Below are positions 25,439 through 33,637 of a DNA stretch of 64,000 nt, piece after piece. Numbering within the stretch: position 1 is the first letter of the stretch; each line of letters opens with the position of its first letter. Location of the stretch: the NCBI GenBank assembly GCA_963643505.1, contig CAVIKF010000009.1, positions 1 to 64,000 of the forward strand, read 5' to 3'. The DNA is from CAVEFW01 sp963643505. GTDB lineage: Bacteria > Actinomycetota > Coriobacteriia > Coriobacteriales > Eggerthellaceae. The notes below the pieces were generated by a model. The model saw nothing but the letters and a program-made list of their open reading frames with translations. It was not told where the DNA came from and ran no database searches. The position numbers and the translations under genes were made by a program.

Positions 25439-26431
25439 ATGAACAGAGAAAACCTGATTGCCATCGTTGAGGACTTGCGTGATGGGTATGTGCCTCGTCT
25501 CGATTTCGACATGGTTCCTTGCTTCAGCCCGGAGGCTCTCGAGGGTAACGGCTATATCGGTCCCGAGTATCTGCAGCTCATCGCTGAGTCTTTGACCGAG
25601 GCCGATATCCCGACGTTCGAGCGAGCTATCCGCGCCATCGACGAGCAGGACCTTGCATGGATCGGATTCAAGGTGCCCTTCGATCCCGAGATGGCCGTCC
25701 AAAACACGGACAACGAGGTGACCAAGAAGTACGGGGACCAAGGAAGCGCCGACGGTGAGCCGCTCGTGTTCTTTTGTAACGACGCCAAAGAGATCGTGGC
25801 GAGTCGCGTGCTCTCCCCGCGCGATACGTTCCAAGCCAAGGACGTCACTCGCGGTCCCAGCATGCACAACGAGCAGTTCGAGGGCTTGACGTGGTTGTCC
25901 GTCCCGTTGTTTGACCAGGTCCACGTTTGGCTTCTCGGAGCTAGCGACGTTGCCAGCGAGTTGTCGAAGCTTGCGTCCCATGTCGGTTTCAAGGTGACCG
26001 TCCTCGACTACGATCCCGCGTACCTCAACGAGCAGCGCTTCCCCGATGTCGAGCGTTTTCTATTGCGCGATGGGTGTTTTGACGACCTCCGCGATTTCAC
26101 GCCGTCGCATGACGATTACGTTTGCGTCCTCACGCGTGGCCACATGTTTGACCCGCAGGGTTGCATATGGGCAAGAAAACACGATGTCCACTATGTCGGC
26201 ATGATGGGGTGTAAGGGCAAGAACAACACCGTTTACGAGCTTGTGCGCAAGGCGGGGCTTACCGATACGGATTGGGAGGCCATCAAGCGTCCCATCGGCC
26301 TTAAGTTTGGCGCCAAGACGCCTGCGGAGCTTGCCATCGCCATCGTCGCGGAGCTTATTGATGTTCGTTACCAGCAACGTTACAGCGAGGAGGCGCGCGA
26401 GCGGCACGAGGCCGCGATTGGCCGCGCGTAG
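25439..26431 (+). CDS. XdhC-like molybdoenzyme maturation protein
   Basis: 330 residues, starting MNRENLIAIVED. Residues about 1-155 are a divergent N-terminal region. From about 160 the protein shows the XdhC Rossmann domain: VWLLGASDVASELSKLA, TVLDYDPAYLNEQRFP, VCVLTRGHMFD, YVGMMGCKGKN and IGLKFGAKTPAELAIAIVAELI. XdhC-family proteins sulfurate and insert molybdenum cofactor into hydroxylases, or act in selenium-dependent hydroxylase maturation. No xanthine-dehydrogenase-type gene is in the window. Translationally close to purN, which fits a purine-linked role. Confidence 0.75.
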   Translation: MNRENLIAIVEDLRDGYVPRLDFDMVPCFSPEALEGNGYIGPEYLQLIAESLTEADIPTFERAIRAIDEQDLAWIGFKVPFDPEMAVQNTDNEVTKKYGDQGSADGEPLVFFCNDAKEIVASRVLSPRDTFQAKDVTRGPSMHNEQFEGLTWLSVPLFDQVHVWLLGASDVASELSKLASHVGFKVTVLDYDPAYLNEQRFPDVERFLLRDGCFDDLRDFTPSHDDYVCVLTRGHMFDPQGCIWARKHDVHYVGMMGCKGKNNTVYELVRKAGLTDTDWEAIKRPIGLKFGAKTPAELAIAIVAELIDVRYQQRYSEEARERHEAAIGRA

Positions 26432-26650
26432 GAACCGTTCACCTGCCGTTGCGCTATCCGGCTTTTGGGTTTTTCGGGGGTCTCGAAGAAAGCTGCTCCA
26501 GTGGCAAGTCGCTCTCTACGCGCTTGCCGATTTCCACATGCCTTCGCACGTCGATGAAACATTATTGTGCAATAGTACAAGAAGTTTGAGGAGCGGCCAA
26601 TATAAAAAATAGCATGATCGGACCGCTGCGATAGTAAAGAGGTGACAGCG

Positions 26651-27421
26651 ATGGCGAATGAAGAAGAGAAAAAGGTTGCAATTATTACCGGTGGCGGCAA
26701 GGGTGGCGGAATCGGCTACGGTCTTTCCACGGCTTTTGCAAAGGCAGGCTACAACTTGGTCATTACCGGTCGTAGCGAGAAGAAGATGATTGACGCCAAG
26801 GAGGAGCTTGAGCGGCTGTACGGCATTCAGGTGTTGACGTGCCAGGCTGACGGCGGGATAGAAGAGCAGGTGGCTGGCGTGATTGCCAAGGCCGCCGAGA
26901 CCTTCGGGCGAATTGATGTGCTGATCAACAATGCGCAGGCTTCCAAGTCCGGCGTTATGTTGGTGGATCACAGCAAGGAGGACTTCGACCTTGCGATTAA
27001 CAGCGGTTTGTATGCGGTGTTTTTCTATATGAAGCATGCTTACCCCTACCTGAAACAAACGCAGGGCTCCGTCATCAACTTTGCATCTGGTGCAGGCATT
27101 TCCGGACGGTTGGGCCAAAGCTCTTACGCGGCAGCAAAAGAGGGTATTCGTGGTCTGACCCGAGTGGCAGCCAATGAGTGGGGCCCCGATAATATCAATT
27201 GCAACATCGTTTGCCCCTTGGTCATGACCGACAAGCTCAAGGCTTGGCGCGAGCAATACCCCGACCTCTACGAAAAGACCATTGCCGCAGTTCCCATGGG
27301 CCGGTTTGGTGATCCAGAGACCGACATCGGACAGGTTTGCTTGTTCTTGGCTAGCCCCGGCGCTAAGTACATCACGGGCGAGACCATCTCGCTTCAGGGA
27401 GGCAGCGGGATGCGTCCGTAA
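26651..27421 (+). CDS. Short-chain dehydrogenase/reductase
   Basis: 256 residues. Rossmann motif TGGGKGGGIGYG at about 15, and NNAQAS where NNAG is usual. The catalytic Ser lies in NFASGAGISG and the YxxxK in SSYAAAKEGI (about 160). The SDR C-terminus ends GETISLQGGSGMRP. An NAD(P)H-dependent reductase of unknown substrate. Phloroglucinol reductase is also an SDR, so a link to a transhydroxylase pathway is conceivable but unproven. Single gene with its own terminator. Confidence 0.85.
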   Translation: MANEEEKKVAIITGGGKGGGIGYGLSTAFAKAGYNLVITGRSEKKMIDAKEELERLYGIQVLTCQADGGIEEQVAGVIAKAAETFGRIDVLINNAQASKSGVMLVDHSKEDFDLAINSGLYAVFFYMKHAYPYLKQTQGSVINFASGAGISGRLGQSSYAAAKEGIRGLTRVAANEWGPDNINCNIVCPLVMTDKLKAWREQYPDLYEKTIAAVPMGRFGDPETDIGQVCLFLASPGAKYITGETISLQGGSGMRP

Positions 27422-27458
27422 TTGCCTGGTTGCCTAATTGCGCGTTTTACAAACATCA

Positions 27459-27499
27459 AGGGCGTGTTGCACGATTTTGTGTAACACGCCCTTTTTTCT
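27459..27499 (+). terminator. Terminator of the SDR gene
   Basis: AAGGGCGTGTT / TAACACGCCCTT hairpin followed by TTTT. Confidence 0.85.
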
Positions 27500-27547
27500 A
27501 GTGGCGTTGGGGGGCAAGGGGTGCCCAGGCCGCTTTGTCCCAACAGA

Positions 27548-28726
27548 TTAGTGGTGGAACAGACGCATGCCGGTGAACGCCATGGCCATGCCGTACTTGT
27601 TGGCGGTCTCGATGACATTGTCGTCACGGATGGAGCCACCAGGCTCGGCGATGTATTTGGCGCCAGACTTGGCGGCGCGCTCGATGGAGTCGCCGAAGGG
27701 GAAGAACGCGTCGGAACCGACGGCAACGTTGTCGAGGGTCTTCAACCACCCCTTCTTCTCCTCGAGGGTTAAGACCTCGGGTTTGGTCTTCCAAGTTTGT
27801 TGCCAGACGCCATCAGCGAGAACGTCCTCGTAGTCGTTGGAGATATAGACGTCGATGGCGTTGTCGCGGTCGGCACGACGGACGTTGTCGACCCAGGGGA
27901 GCGCAAGTACCTTCGGGTGTTGACGCAGGTACCAAAAGTCGGCCTTCTCGCCCGCGAGACGGACGCAGTGGACGCGGCTTTGTTGGCCGGCGCCGACGCC
28001 GATCGTTTGGCCGTCCTTGACGAAGACGACGGAGTTGGATTGGGTGTACTTCAAGGTCAAGAGCGCGACAAGGAGGTCGGTTTGGGCGTCCTTGGGCAGG
28101 TCTTTGTTGTCGGTGACGATGTTTTCGAGTTGGCTCTTGTCGATGGTGAAGTTGTTGCGACCCTGCTCGAAGGTGACGCCGTAAATATCGCGGCACTCTT
28201 GGACGGCGGGAACGTAGCTCTCATCCATCTTGATGACGCAGTAGTTGCCCTTCTTCTTGGACTTGAGGATCTCAAGTGCCTCGTCGGTGTAGCCGGGGGC
28301 GATGATGCCGTCGGAGACCTCGCTTTTCAGGTATTGCGCGGTTGCGGCGTCGCATACGTCGGAAACAGCGGCCCAATCGCCGTAGGAGCAAAGGCGATGT
28401 GCTCCACGTGCGCGGATGTAGGCGCATGCCAAGGGGGTCAACTCGATCGCGTCATCGACGAAGTAGATTTGTTTATCGATCTCGGAGAGGGGTTTTCCGA
28501 CGGCGGCGCCGGAGGGGGAGACGTGTTTGAAGGAGGCGGCGGCGGGCAAGCCGGTCGCGGCCTTGATCTCGCGGACGAGTTGGTAGGAGTTGAAAGCGTC
28601 TAAGAGGTTGATGTAGCCCGGGCGGCCGTTGAGTATCTCGATGGGCAACTCGGAGCCGTCCTTCATGTAAATCTTTGCTGGCTTTTGGTTGGGGTTCAGA
28701 CCGTACTTGAGTTCGAATTCCTGCAT
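27548..28726 (-). CDS. Stand-alone AICAR transformylase
   Basis: 392 residues starting MQEFELKYGLNPNQKPAKIY. It corresponds to the C-terminal transformylase half of PurH without the IMP cyclohydrolase domain. Family marks are AASFKHVSPSGAAVG (active-site Lys-His), YTQSNSVVFVKDGQTIGVGAGQQSRVHC, SDAFFPFGDSIE and the GGSIRD segment. It formylates AICAR to FAICAR; the cyclohydrolase step is supplied by the PurO-type protein encoded next to it at 28834. The two share the minus strand but are separated by a repeat-rich spacer. Confidence 0.92.
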   Translation of the reverse strand: MQEFELKYGLNPNQKPAKIYMKDGSELPIEILNGRPGYINLLDAFNSYQLVREIKAATGLPAAASFKHVSPSGAAVGKPLSEIDKQIYFVDDAIELTPLACAYIRARGAHRLCSYGDWAAVSDVCDAATAQYLKSEVSDGIIAPGYTDEALEILKSKKKGNYCVIKMDESYVPAVQECRDIYGVTFEQGRNNFTIDKSQLENIVTDNKDLPKDAQTDLLVALLTLKYTQSNSVVFVKDGQTIGVGAGQQSRVHCVRLAGEKADFWYLRQHPKVLALPWVDNVRRADRDNAIDVYISNDYEDVLADGVWQQTWKTKPEVLTLEEKKGWLKTLDNVAVGSDAFFPFGDSIERAAKSGAKYIAEPGGSIRDDNVIETANKYGMAMAFTGMRLFHH

Positions 28727-28737
28727 GGGTCGTCCTT

Positions 28738-28846
28738 TCTGGTTAGTCGTTAGCTGGTCATTAGCTGGTCGCTGATTAGCAACCGGTTAGCAGCTAGTCG
28801 CTGATTAGTCGCCGATTAGCAACTGGTCGCTGGTTAGTCGCCGAGG
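28738..28846. repeat. Repeat-rich spacer between the two purine genes
   Basis: Imperfect units of TTAGCAACTGGTCGCTGATTAG type repeated about five times. The unit partly runs into the last codons of the cyclohydrolase gene. Confidence 0.75.
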
Positions 28847-29463
28847 TTCTTGTTGTAGATCACTACCTTGCCGTTGACGTTCGCGTACAGCGAGACCTTG
28901 TTGTCGGCGTTGAGAGCCGCCCAAACGGCGTCGGGCTCAGGCATGGTGACCTTGATGGGCTCGCCGGCAAACGTCGGCAAGGGATTGCCGTCGCCTTGGT
29001 AGGTGCTGATGAAATAGCCAACACCCTCCTCGCAGCTCTCGTAGTTGAAGAAGTTGCGTTGGCAGGCTCCGGCGTTGTGTTTCAGGATTGAAAGGGCGAA
29101 AGAGCCGTCCTCGTGGATGATGGCGGAGATGCGGGGGGTGAAATTCGGCTCGTCGGGCTCGTATTCGCGGGACATGCACCCCTCGATCCATCCCTTCTCG
29201 ACGATCGTGTCGGTTTGGTCGCCATTGGTCACGACGAGATCGGAGGCCATGGCGCGGACGGGATGGTAGATGATCAGGCTCGGATCTTCGAGCTTTGAGG
29301 GGTCGTGCGCCTCGGTTTGGATGCCGTCGTCGGTGAGGGTGAACACGCGGTTGCGGCTATTGGCGCTGCGGCCCATGATCCAGTAATACACGCGACCCTT
29401 ACCCACGACGATGCCGCGTCCCGGATAGGGGTTGCTCTCCAAAAGGTTGATGAGGTTTTCCAC
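28834..29463 (-). CDS. IMP cyclohydrolase, PurO-like
   Basis: 209 residues from the GTG at 29463 (ribosome site AAGGG). The longer upstream reading would run through the riboswitch and terminator and is not credible. Sequence marks are NPYPGRGIVVGKG, YYWIMGRSANSRNRVF and NFTPRISAI, as in the archaeal-type PurO/IMP cyclohydrolase superfamily. It closes FAICAR to IMP, the last step of de novo purine synthesis, working with the transformylase at 27548. Controlled by the leader described at 29495-29612. Confidence 0.85.
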   Translation of the reverse strand: MENLINLLESNPYPGRGIVVGKGRVYYWIMGRSANSRNRVFTLTDDGIQTEAHDPSKLEDPSLIIYHPVRAMASDLVVTNGDQTDTIVEKGWIEGCMSREYEPDEPNFTPRISAIIHEDGSFALSILKHNAGACQRNFFNYESCEEGVGYFISTYQGDGNPLPTFAGEPIKVTMPEPDAVWAALNADNKVSLYANVNGKVVIYNKNLGD

Positions 29464-29494
29464 GTCAAATCCCTTCTTCTCGTTTGTCGGCCCA

Positions 29495-29534
29495 TAAAAA
29501 AAGGCAGGCCAACTTCTCTTTGGTCGGCTTGCCC
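29495..29534 (-). terminator. Intrinsic terminator in the purO leader (riboswitch expression platform)
   Basis: On the minus strand GGCAAGCCGACC pairs (with wobbles) with GTTGGCCTGCC and is followed by seven T, upstream of the coding start. The 5' arm overlaps the 3' end of the ZTP aptamer, so ligand binding would favour readthrough. Confidence 0.8.
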
Positions 29535-29612
29535 AGACGGTCGGCAAATTATTTGGGAGAGCTGCTCCACCGTGGTTATCCACGTGCTCCGTCAGTCGCA
29601 GCCACCGCTTCA
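29529..29612 (-). promoter_or_regulatory. ZTP (pfl motif) riboswitch
   Basis: Read on the minus strand the leader has the two conserved parts of the pfl motif. The first is a 5' hairpin domain (CTGCGACTGACGGAGC, then GTGGATAACCAC, then GGTGGAGCAGC); the second is the 3' signature CCGTCTGGGCA after a linker. These match the ZTP aptamer consensus as I remember it from structures (GUGACUGGCG..., CCACCGGGGAGCG, CCGCCUGGGCA). ZTP/ZMP signals folate shortage. Placement ahead of the IMP cyclohydrolase gene with an overlapping terminator is exactly what is expected. Confidence 0.87.
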
Positions 29613-29680
29613 TGTAGTGTAGCATGAGCGCAGCCGAGTATACTGTGGGGGATTTGTTTCTCGGAGGAAAGTGGCGTCTT

Positions 29681-30541
29681 ATGGGAGTGGTAAACGAGCA
29701 AAAGTTGGTGCAAGACGCGGGGCAAGACGCGGGGCAGGCCTTAGGTCAAGGCGCGGGTCAAGACGCGGAGCTAGACGCGGGGCAGGCCTTAGGTCAAGGC
29801 GCGGGGCAAGACGCGGGGCAAGACGCGGAGCGACAGCCTGAGTCAAAGCCCGAGTCAAAGCCGGCGTTTGAAGACCTCGGGTTTGCCAAGGTTGATTTCG
29901 ATCGCAAACGCCGCCAGGGCGTCGGTGAGGTCATCTACGGCGCCGGCAAGACGCCCGCACAAATCGCTGCGATCGCGGGGAGCTTGTATGGGGCTGGCCA
30001 AGAGCCCGTTTTGGTGACACGTTTGGACAAGGCTGCGGCCGAGGAGGTCCGCGCGTTGCTTTCGGACGAGCTTGCCGGGGCATGGGCGTATTACGAGGCG
30101 CCGCGCATCGGCATGGTGGGCGCGATCCCGGAGCCTGACGGCAAGGGCATCATCGCGGTCGTGGCCGCGGGGACGAGTGACTTGCCCGTCGCCGAGGAAG
30201 CGGCGCTTGTCGCGGAGGCGCTTGGTAATCGTGTCGACCGCTTGTACGACGTCGGTGTCGCGGGGATCCATCGCTTGTTGGCCAACGAGGAGCGCATCGC
30301 TGCCGCGCGCGTCATCATCGCCGTCGCAGGTATGGAGGGCGCGTTGGCGAGCGTGGTTGGGGGGCTTGCGCGATGCCCGGTGATCGCCGTGCCGACAAGT
30401 ATCGGGTACGGTGCGTCGTTTGGCGGGCTCTCGGCGTTGCTTGCAATGCTCAACTCGTGTGCGTCGAACGTCTCGGTTGTGAACATCGACAACGGCTTCG
30501 GCGCCGGATTTCAGGCAAGCCTCATCAACCATTTGGAGTAG
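29681..30541 (+). CDS. larB: LarB, nickel-pincer cofactor synthesis carboxylase/hydrolase
   Basis: About 286 residues from ATG 29681. An ATG at 29624 is in frame, but a TATACT -10-like box at 29639-29644 and a GGAGG at 29663 favour the later start. The catalytic part resembles AIR carboxylase: FAKVDFDRKRRQGVGEVIYGAGKT, AAGTSDLPVAEEAAL, AGMEGALASVVGGL and PTSIGYGASFGGLSAL. An unusual N-terminal tract of QDAG/QALGQGAG repeats (DNA about 29710-29835) precedes it. LarB carboxylates nicotinate-adenine dinucleotide as the first step to the Ni-pincer cofactor. The next gene starts 3 bp after the stop. Confidence 0.88.
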   Translation: MGVVNEQKLVQDAGQDAGQALGQGAGQDAELDAGQALGQGAGQDAGQDAERQPESKPESKPAFEDLGFAKVDFDRKRRQGVGEVIYGAGKTPAQIAAIAGSLYGAGQEPVLVTRLDKAAAEEVRALLSDELAGAWAYYEAPRIGMVGAIPEPDGKGIIAVVAAGTSDLPVAEEAALVAEALGNRVDRLYDVGVAGIHRLLANEERIAAARVIIAVAGMEGALASVVGGLARCPVIAVPTSIGYGASFGGLSALLAMLNSCASNVSVVNIDNGFGAGFQASLINHLE

Positions 30542-30544
30542 CGC

Positions 30545-32221
30545 ATGGACCTGTATTTCGACTTTTGCGAAAACGCGACCAGGGGAAGCATCTTGGGACA
30601 GGTGCGCATGAGGTTAACCCCGGAAGCGGCGTCGGAGCTTGACGAGCGCGTTGCCAAGCTCGGCGTCCCCGATCGACACCACGCCAACCTTGCGGCGATA
30701 CTCGAAACCATCGATGGCCTTGCGGTAAGCGAAGAGGTTCGCGCACATATGCGGGCGATCTATCGGATTTTGACCGAAGCAGAGGCGACCGTCCACGAGA
30801 CGACGGTAGAGGCGGCGCATTTCCACGAGGTCGGGCGCGCGGCGGGTATTTGCAACGTCGCGGAGATATGCCTGGCCATAGAGGCGGTCGCGCCGGGGCG
30901 TATCTTCTCCACGCCGGTGCAGGCGGGTTTTGGGACGGTTGAGTGTGCACACGGGGTAGTGTCATTGCCGGCTCCCGCAACGGCGATCATCCTCGACAGC
31001 GGCGTCCCGACTTGTGTCGAGCGTCTCAAGGGCGAGCGTTGTACGCCTACCAGCGCCGCGGTCATCAAACATTACGTGGACGAGTTCGTCGGGGAGGCGG
31101 CCAAGGTGACGTACTTCCAAGGACCCGTTCCCGAGTGTGGGCATGCACACGAGGGGCACGCGGGCGCGCATGCCCACGCGCACACCCACGCGGGGCATGA
31201 GGGCGCGCATGCCCACGCGCACGTCCACGAGGGGCACGCGGGGTGCACGGGCGCGCAAACCCACGCGCATGTCCAAGCCGCCGCGCAAACCCACACCCAC
31301 ACCCACGCGGGGCATGAGGGCGCGCAAACCTACACCCACGAAGCGCCCGTCCCCACCAAAAGCGAGGAGCCCTTCGTCGCGAGTGACGAACAACACGCCA
31401 AACTTGAGCGTCTTCGGGAGATCCTGCGCGATTTGGGGAGCGTGGCGGTCGCGTTCTCGGGAGGCGTGGACTCGACGTTTTTGCTCGCCATAGCTTGCGA
31501 GGAGTTGGGCGAGCGCGCCTTCGCTGTCACGGAGACCTCGGCGCTCAACCCCGATCGGGAGACAAAGTTCGCGGCGCAATTTTGCGCGGAGAGAGAAATC
31601 CGCCAAACCATGGTCGAGCGGGACGTGTTCGAGGTTTTGGGTCTTGCGAGCAACGGGCCGGATCGGTGTTACGTTTGCAAGCGGGATTTGCTCGAGAGGT
31701 TGTTTGGCGCGGCGAAGCGTGTCGGAGAGGAGACGGGGATGCTCGATTGCGAGGGCGACTCGATCTACCTCGTCGAGGGAAGCAACGCGACCGACCGCGA
31801 CGATTATCGGCCCGGAGCTCGGGCGGTCCGGGAGTCCGGCGCGCGCAGCCCTCTTGACGAGGCGGGTCTCACCAAACAAGACATTCGTGACCTGTCCCGC
31901 GAGACGGGACTTCCGACTTGGGACAAGCCGTCTTTTGCTTGTCTTGCCAGCCGTGTTGCGACCGATCAACCTCTGACGCCGGAGCTTTTGCGGGTAATTG
32001 AGAAGGCGGAAAACCTCATGATGGACGAGGGCTTTGCGCAGGTGCGCGTGAGGGTTCATGAGCGTGGGACCTTGGCGCGTATCGAGGTCGTCGAAGGGGA
32101 GGTCGAGCGCGCGCTCCATGTGTTGGCGTACCACGGCGTGAAGGAGGCCATGCACGATCTCGGGTTTGTTCATGTCGCCCTTGATGTTGACGGTTATCGA
32201 ACGGGGAACATGAATCGCTAG
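30545..32221 (+). CDS. LarC1-LarE fusion with His-rich linker
   Basis: 558 residues. Residues about 1-200 match the N-terminal (LarC1) half of the nickel-inserting cyclometallase (VHETTVEAAHFHEVGR, FGTVECAHGVVSLPAPAT, GERCTPTSAAVIKH), though the usual N-terminal GxSGDM motif is absent and no LarC2 domain is seen. A histidine-rich repeat tract follows (about 198-266; HAHEGHAGAHAHAH type), likely Ni-binding. From about 285 there is a full LarE sulfur insertase: PP-loop AFSGGVDST, CYVCKRD, SPLDEAGLTKQDIR and PSFACLASR. The three cysteines (CxxC plus ACLASR) fit the [4Fe-4S]-dependent LarE class, not the sacrificial single-Cys class. Confidence 0.85.
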   Translation: MDLYFDFCENATRGSILGQVRMRLTPEAASELDERVAKLGVPDRHHANLAAILETIDGLAVSEEVRAHMRAIYRILTEAEATVHETTVEAAHFHEVGRAAGICNVAEICLAIEAVAPGRIFSTPVQAGFGTVECAHGVVSLPAPATAIILDSGVPTCVERLKGERCTPTSAAVIKHYVDEFVGEAAKVTYFQGPVPECGHAHEGHAGAHAHAHTHAGHEGAHAHAHVHEGHAGCTGAQTHAHVQAAAQTHTHTHAGHEGAQTYTHEAPVPTKSEEPFVASDEQHAKLERLREILRDLGSVAVAFSGGVDSTFLLAIACEELGERAFAVTETSALNPDRETKFAAQFCAEREIRQTMVERDVFEVLGLASNGPDRCYVCKRDLLERLFGAAKRVGEETGMLDCEGDSIYLVEGSNATDRDDYRPGARAVRESGARSPLDEAGLTKQDIRDLSRETGLPTWDKPSFACLASRVATDQPLTPELLRVIEKAENLMMDEGFAQVRVRVHERGTLARIEVVEGEVERALHVLAYHGVKEAMHDLGFVHVALDVDGYRTGNMNR

Positions 32222-32302
32222 GCGAACGGGGAACATGAATCGATAGATTGTAACCGCATTGAAACGGCTGGGTGGCTATACTACCCCATACGCCTTTGCG
32301 CT

Positions 32303-32375
32303 GAGGTCATAGCGACCTCCTGTGAGAACGAGGTAGAGGCCCTGCGAGCGCGGCCTCCTACGAAAACGAGGAAGA
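32303..32375 (+). promoter_or_regulatory. Tandem hairpin leader ahead of the NTPase gene
   Basis: Two similar units: GAGGTC-atagc-GACCTC then CTGTGAGAACGAGG, and GAGGCC-N10-GGCCTC then CTACGAAAACGAGG. CCTC/GAGG stretches can pair in alternative ways, and the last GAGG is the likely ribosome site of ATG 32377. A TATACT -10-like box lies near 32277. It may be a structured, translation-controlling leader; I do not recognise a known class. Confidence 0.45.
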
Positions 32376-32376
32376 T

Positions 32377-33363
32377 ATGCTGTTCGTTTTGAATGGTGAC
32401 ATCCAAACTGGCAAGACACGTTGGCTTTGCGACGTTTGTGAGGAGGTTGCGTCTTTGGGGGTCATGCCTTTTGGCGTTGTGGCGCCGGGAATTTGGCGTC
32501 GGCCAGAGGATCCCGGGCGCGTGACGATCTCGGGGGGTATGCATTGCGCCGAGGTCGACACGATCGATTGGACCCAAGCGCCGCCTTGTCCTGCCGATAA
32601 GAATGGTTTTGAGAAGTTGGGCATCGTCAACACGTTATTGCCTGGGCGCGAAGGGGTTTTGTTCGCGTTGCGTCGTGATGTCGCGGCCGCGGTCGGCAAG
32701 CTCGAGGAGGAAAGCCAAAGCGAGAAGGCAAAGCTTGGGTGGCACATGTCCGACGGGGCGATCTCCCGCGTCGACGGGCATTTCAGGCGAGCATTGGAGG
32801 CGGGCATCTTGAGCGCGGCAAGCACGTCAAGCGACTCGGGCGCAAGCGCCTTGGAAGTGGCGAGCGTCCCGGATGCGTCAAGCGGCTCGGGCGCAAGCGC
32901 CTTGGAAGTGGCGAGCGTCCCGGATGCGTCAAGCGGCTCGGGCGCAAGCGCCTTGGAAGTGGCGAGCGTCCCGGATGCGTCAAGCGGCTCGGGCGCAAGC
33001 GCCTTGGAAGTGGCGAGCGTCCCGGATGCGTCAAGCGGCTCGGGCGCAAGCGCCTTGGAAGTGGCGAGCGTCCCGGATGCGTCAAGCGGCTCGGGCGCAA
33101 AAGAAGCGCTTCTCGTAGTCGACGAGCTCGGTCGCCTCGAGCTCATGCGCGGTGAGGGGCTCGTGAGTGCTATGCGTCTTCTTGAGCAAGGACCCACTAA
33201 AGAATGCCCTTACGCTCTCGTTGTGGTCCGATCCGCCTTGGCCTATCTCGCCGAGGAGCGGTTTGGGGATACGTGGGGCGGCGTCATGTCGATCAGCGCC
33301 GACGAGTCCGGTCGAGGCGTGTTGTTGGGAACGCTGCATTGCGACTTGCAATTTGGGTTATAG
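32377..33363 (+). CDS. THEP1-like nucleoside triphosphatase with tandem-repeat insert
   Basis: 328 residues. Walker A NGDIQTGKTRW at 5-15, Walker B ALLVVDELGRLELM at about 245 and RSALAYLAEERFGD near the end match the P-loop NTPase_1 (THEP1-like) family. A 17-residue unit (ASSGSGASALEVASVPD type) repeats five times plus a partial copy between the two motifs. The DNA unit is 51 bp, at 32827-33099. Without the insert the protein would be of near-normal length (about 235). Role unknown; its place after the lar genes suggests a part in metal-cofactor metabolism. Confidence 0.7.
   Translation: MLFVLNGDIQTGKTRWLCDVCEEVASLGVMPFGVVAPGIWRRPEDPGRVTISGGMHCAEVDTIDWTQAPPCPADKNGFEKLGIVNTLLPGREGVLFALRRDVAAAVGKLEEESQSEKAKLGWHMSDGAISRVDGHFRRALEAGILSAASTSSDSGASALEVASVPDASSGSGASALEVASVPDASSGSGASALEVASVPDASSGSGASALEVASVPDASSGSGASALEVASVPDASSGSGAKEALLVVDELGRLELMRGEGLVSAMRLLEQGPTKECPYALVVVRSALAYLAEERFGDTWGGVMSISADESGRGVLLGTLHCDLQFGL
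32827..33099 (+). repeat. 51-bp minisatellite, five copies plus partial
   Basis: Copies start at 32827, 32878, 32929, 32980 and 33031 with a partial copy at 33082. They are almost identical (the first has one base change). The unit is a multiple of three, so the reading frame is kept. Confidence 0.95.
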
Positions 33364-33515
33364 ACAGAAAAGTGTGTCCGTGTCGGCATCCGCCGGGCGT
33401 GCCTTGAGGGCGTCCCTAACAGGTGTTGGGAAATGTCTCGGAATGGGCGGCTTTTCGTAAAAAGTAATTGCGTACCCGCGTTTTATTGTGCTAACCTATT
33501 CGGGCTATAAAGCAT

Positions 33516-33592
33516 CGGGTTGTGGCTCAGCTTGGTAGAGCGCTGCGTTCGGGACGCAGAGGCCGCAGGTTCAAATCCTGTCAACCCGACCA
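33516..33592 (+). tRNA. tRNA-Pro (CGG)
   Basis: 77-nt cloverleaf with encoded CCA. Acceptor CGGGTTG/CAACCCG, D-arm GCTC/GAGC, anticodon stem CTGCG/CGCAG with loop TTCGGGA giving CGG, T-arm with GTTCAAA. A -10-like TAACCT lies upstream, and the terminator ATGACC...GGTCAT plus TTTTTCTT lies at about 33603-33637. The accessory polysaccharide locus begins just after it. Confidence 0.96.
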
Positions 33593-33637
33593 CCGAATAC
33601 CGAATGACCTGCAGAGATGCGGGTCATTTTTCTTGGT

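Noticed and set aside
31137..31345. Frameshift or assembly collapse between larC and larE
   Set aside because: The frame is open across the His-rich repeats and both halves keep family motifs, so a genuine fusion is more likely, although repeat count could be mis-assembled.
32303..32375. Guanidine-II (mini-ykkC) riboswitch, because ACGA occurs twice between hairpins
   Set aside because: The ACGA sequences are not in loops of complementary stems as that class requires.
32827..33099. CRISPR-like array
   Set aside because: The units are contiguous 51-bp copies without unique spacers, in frame within a protein, and no cas genes are present.
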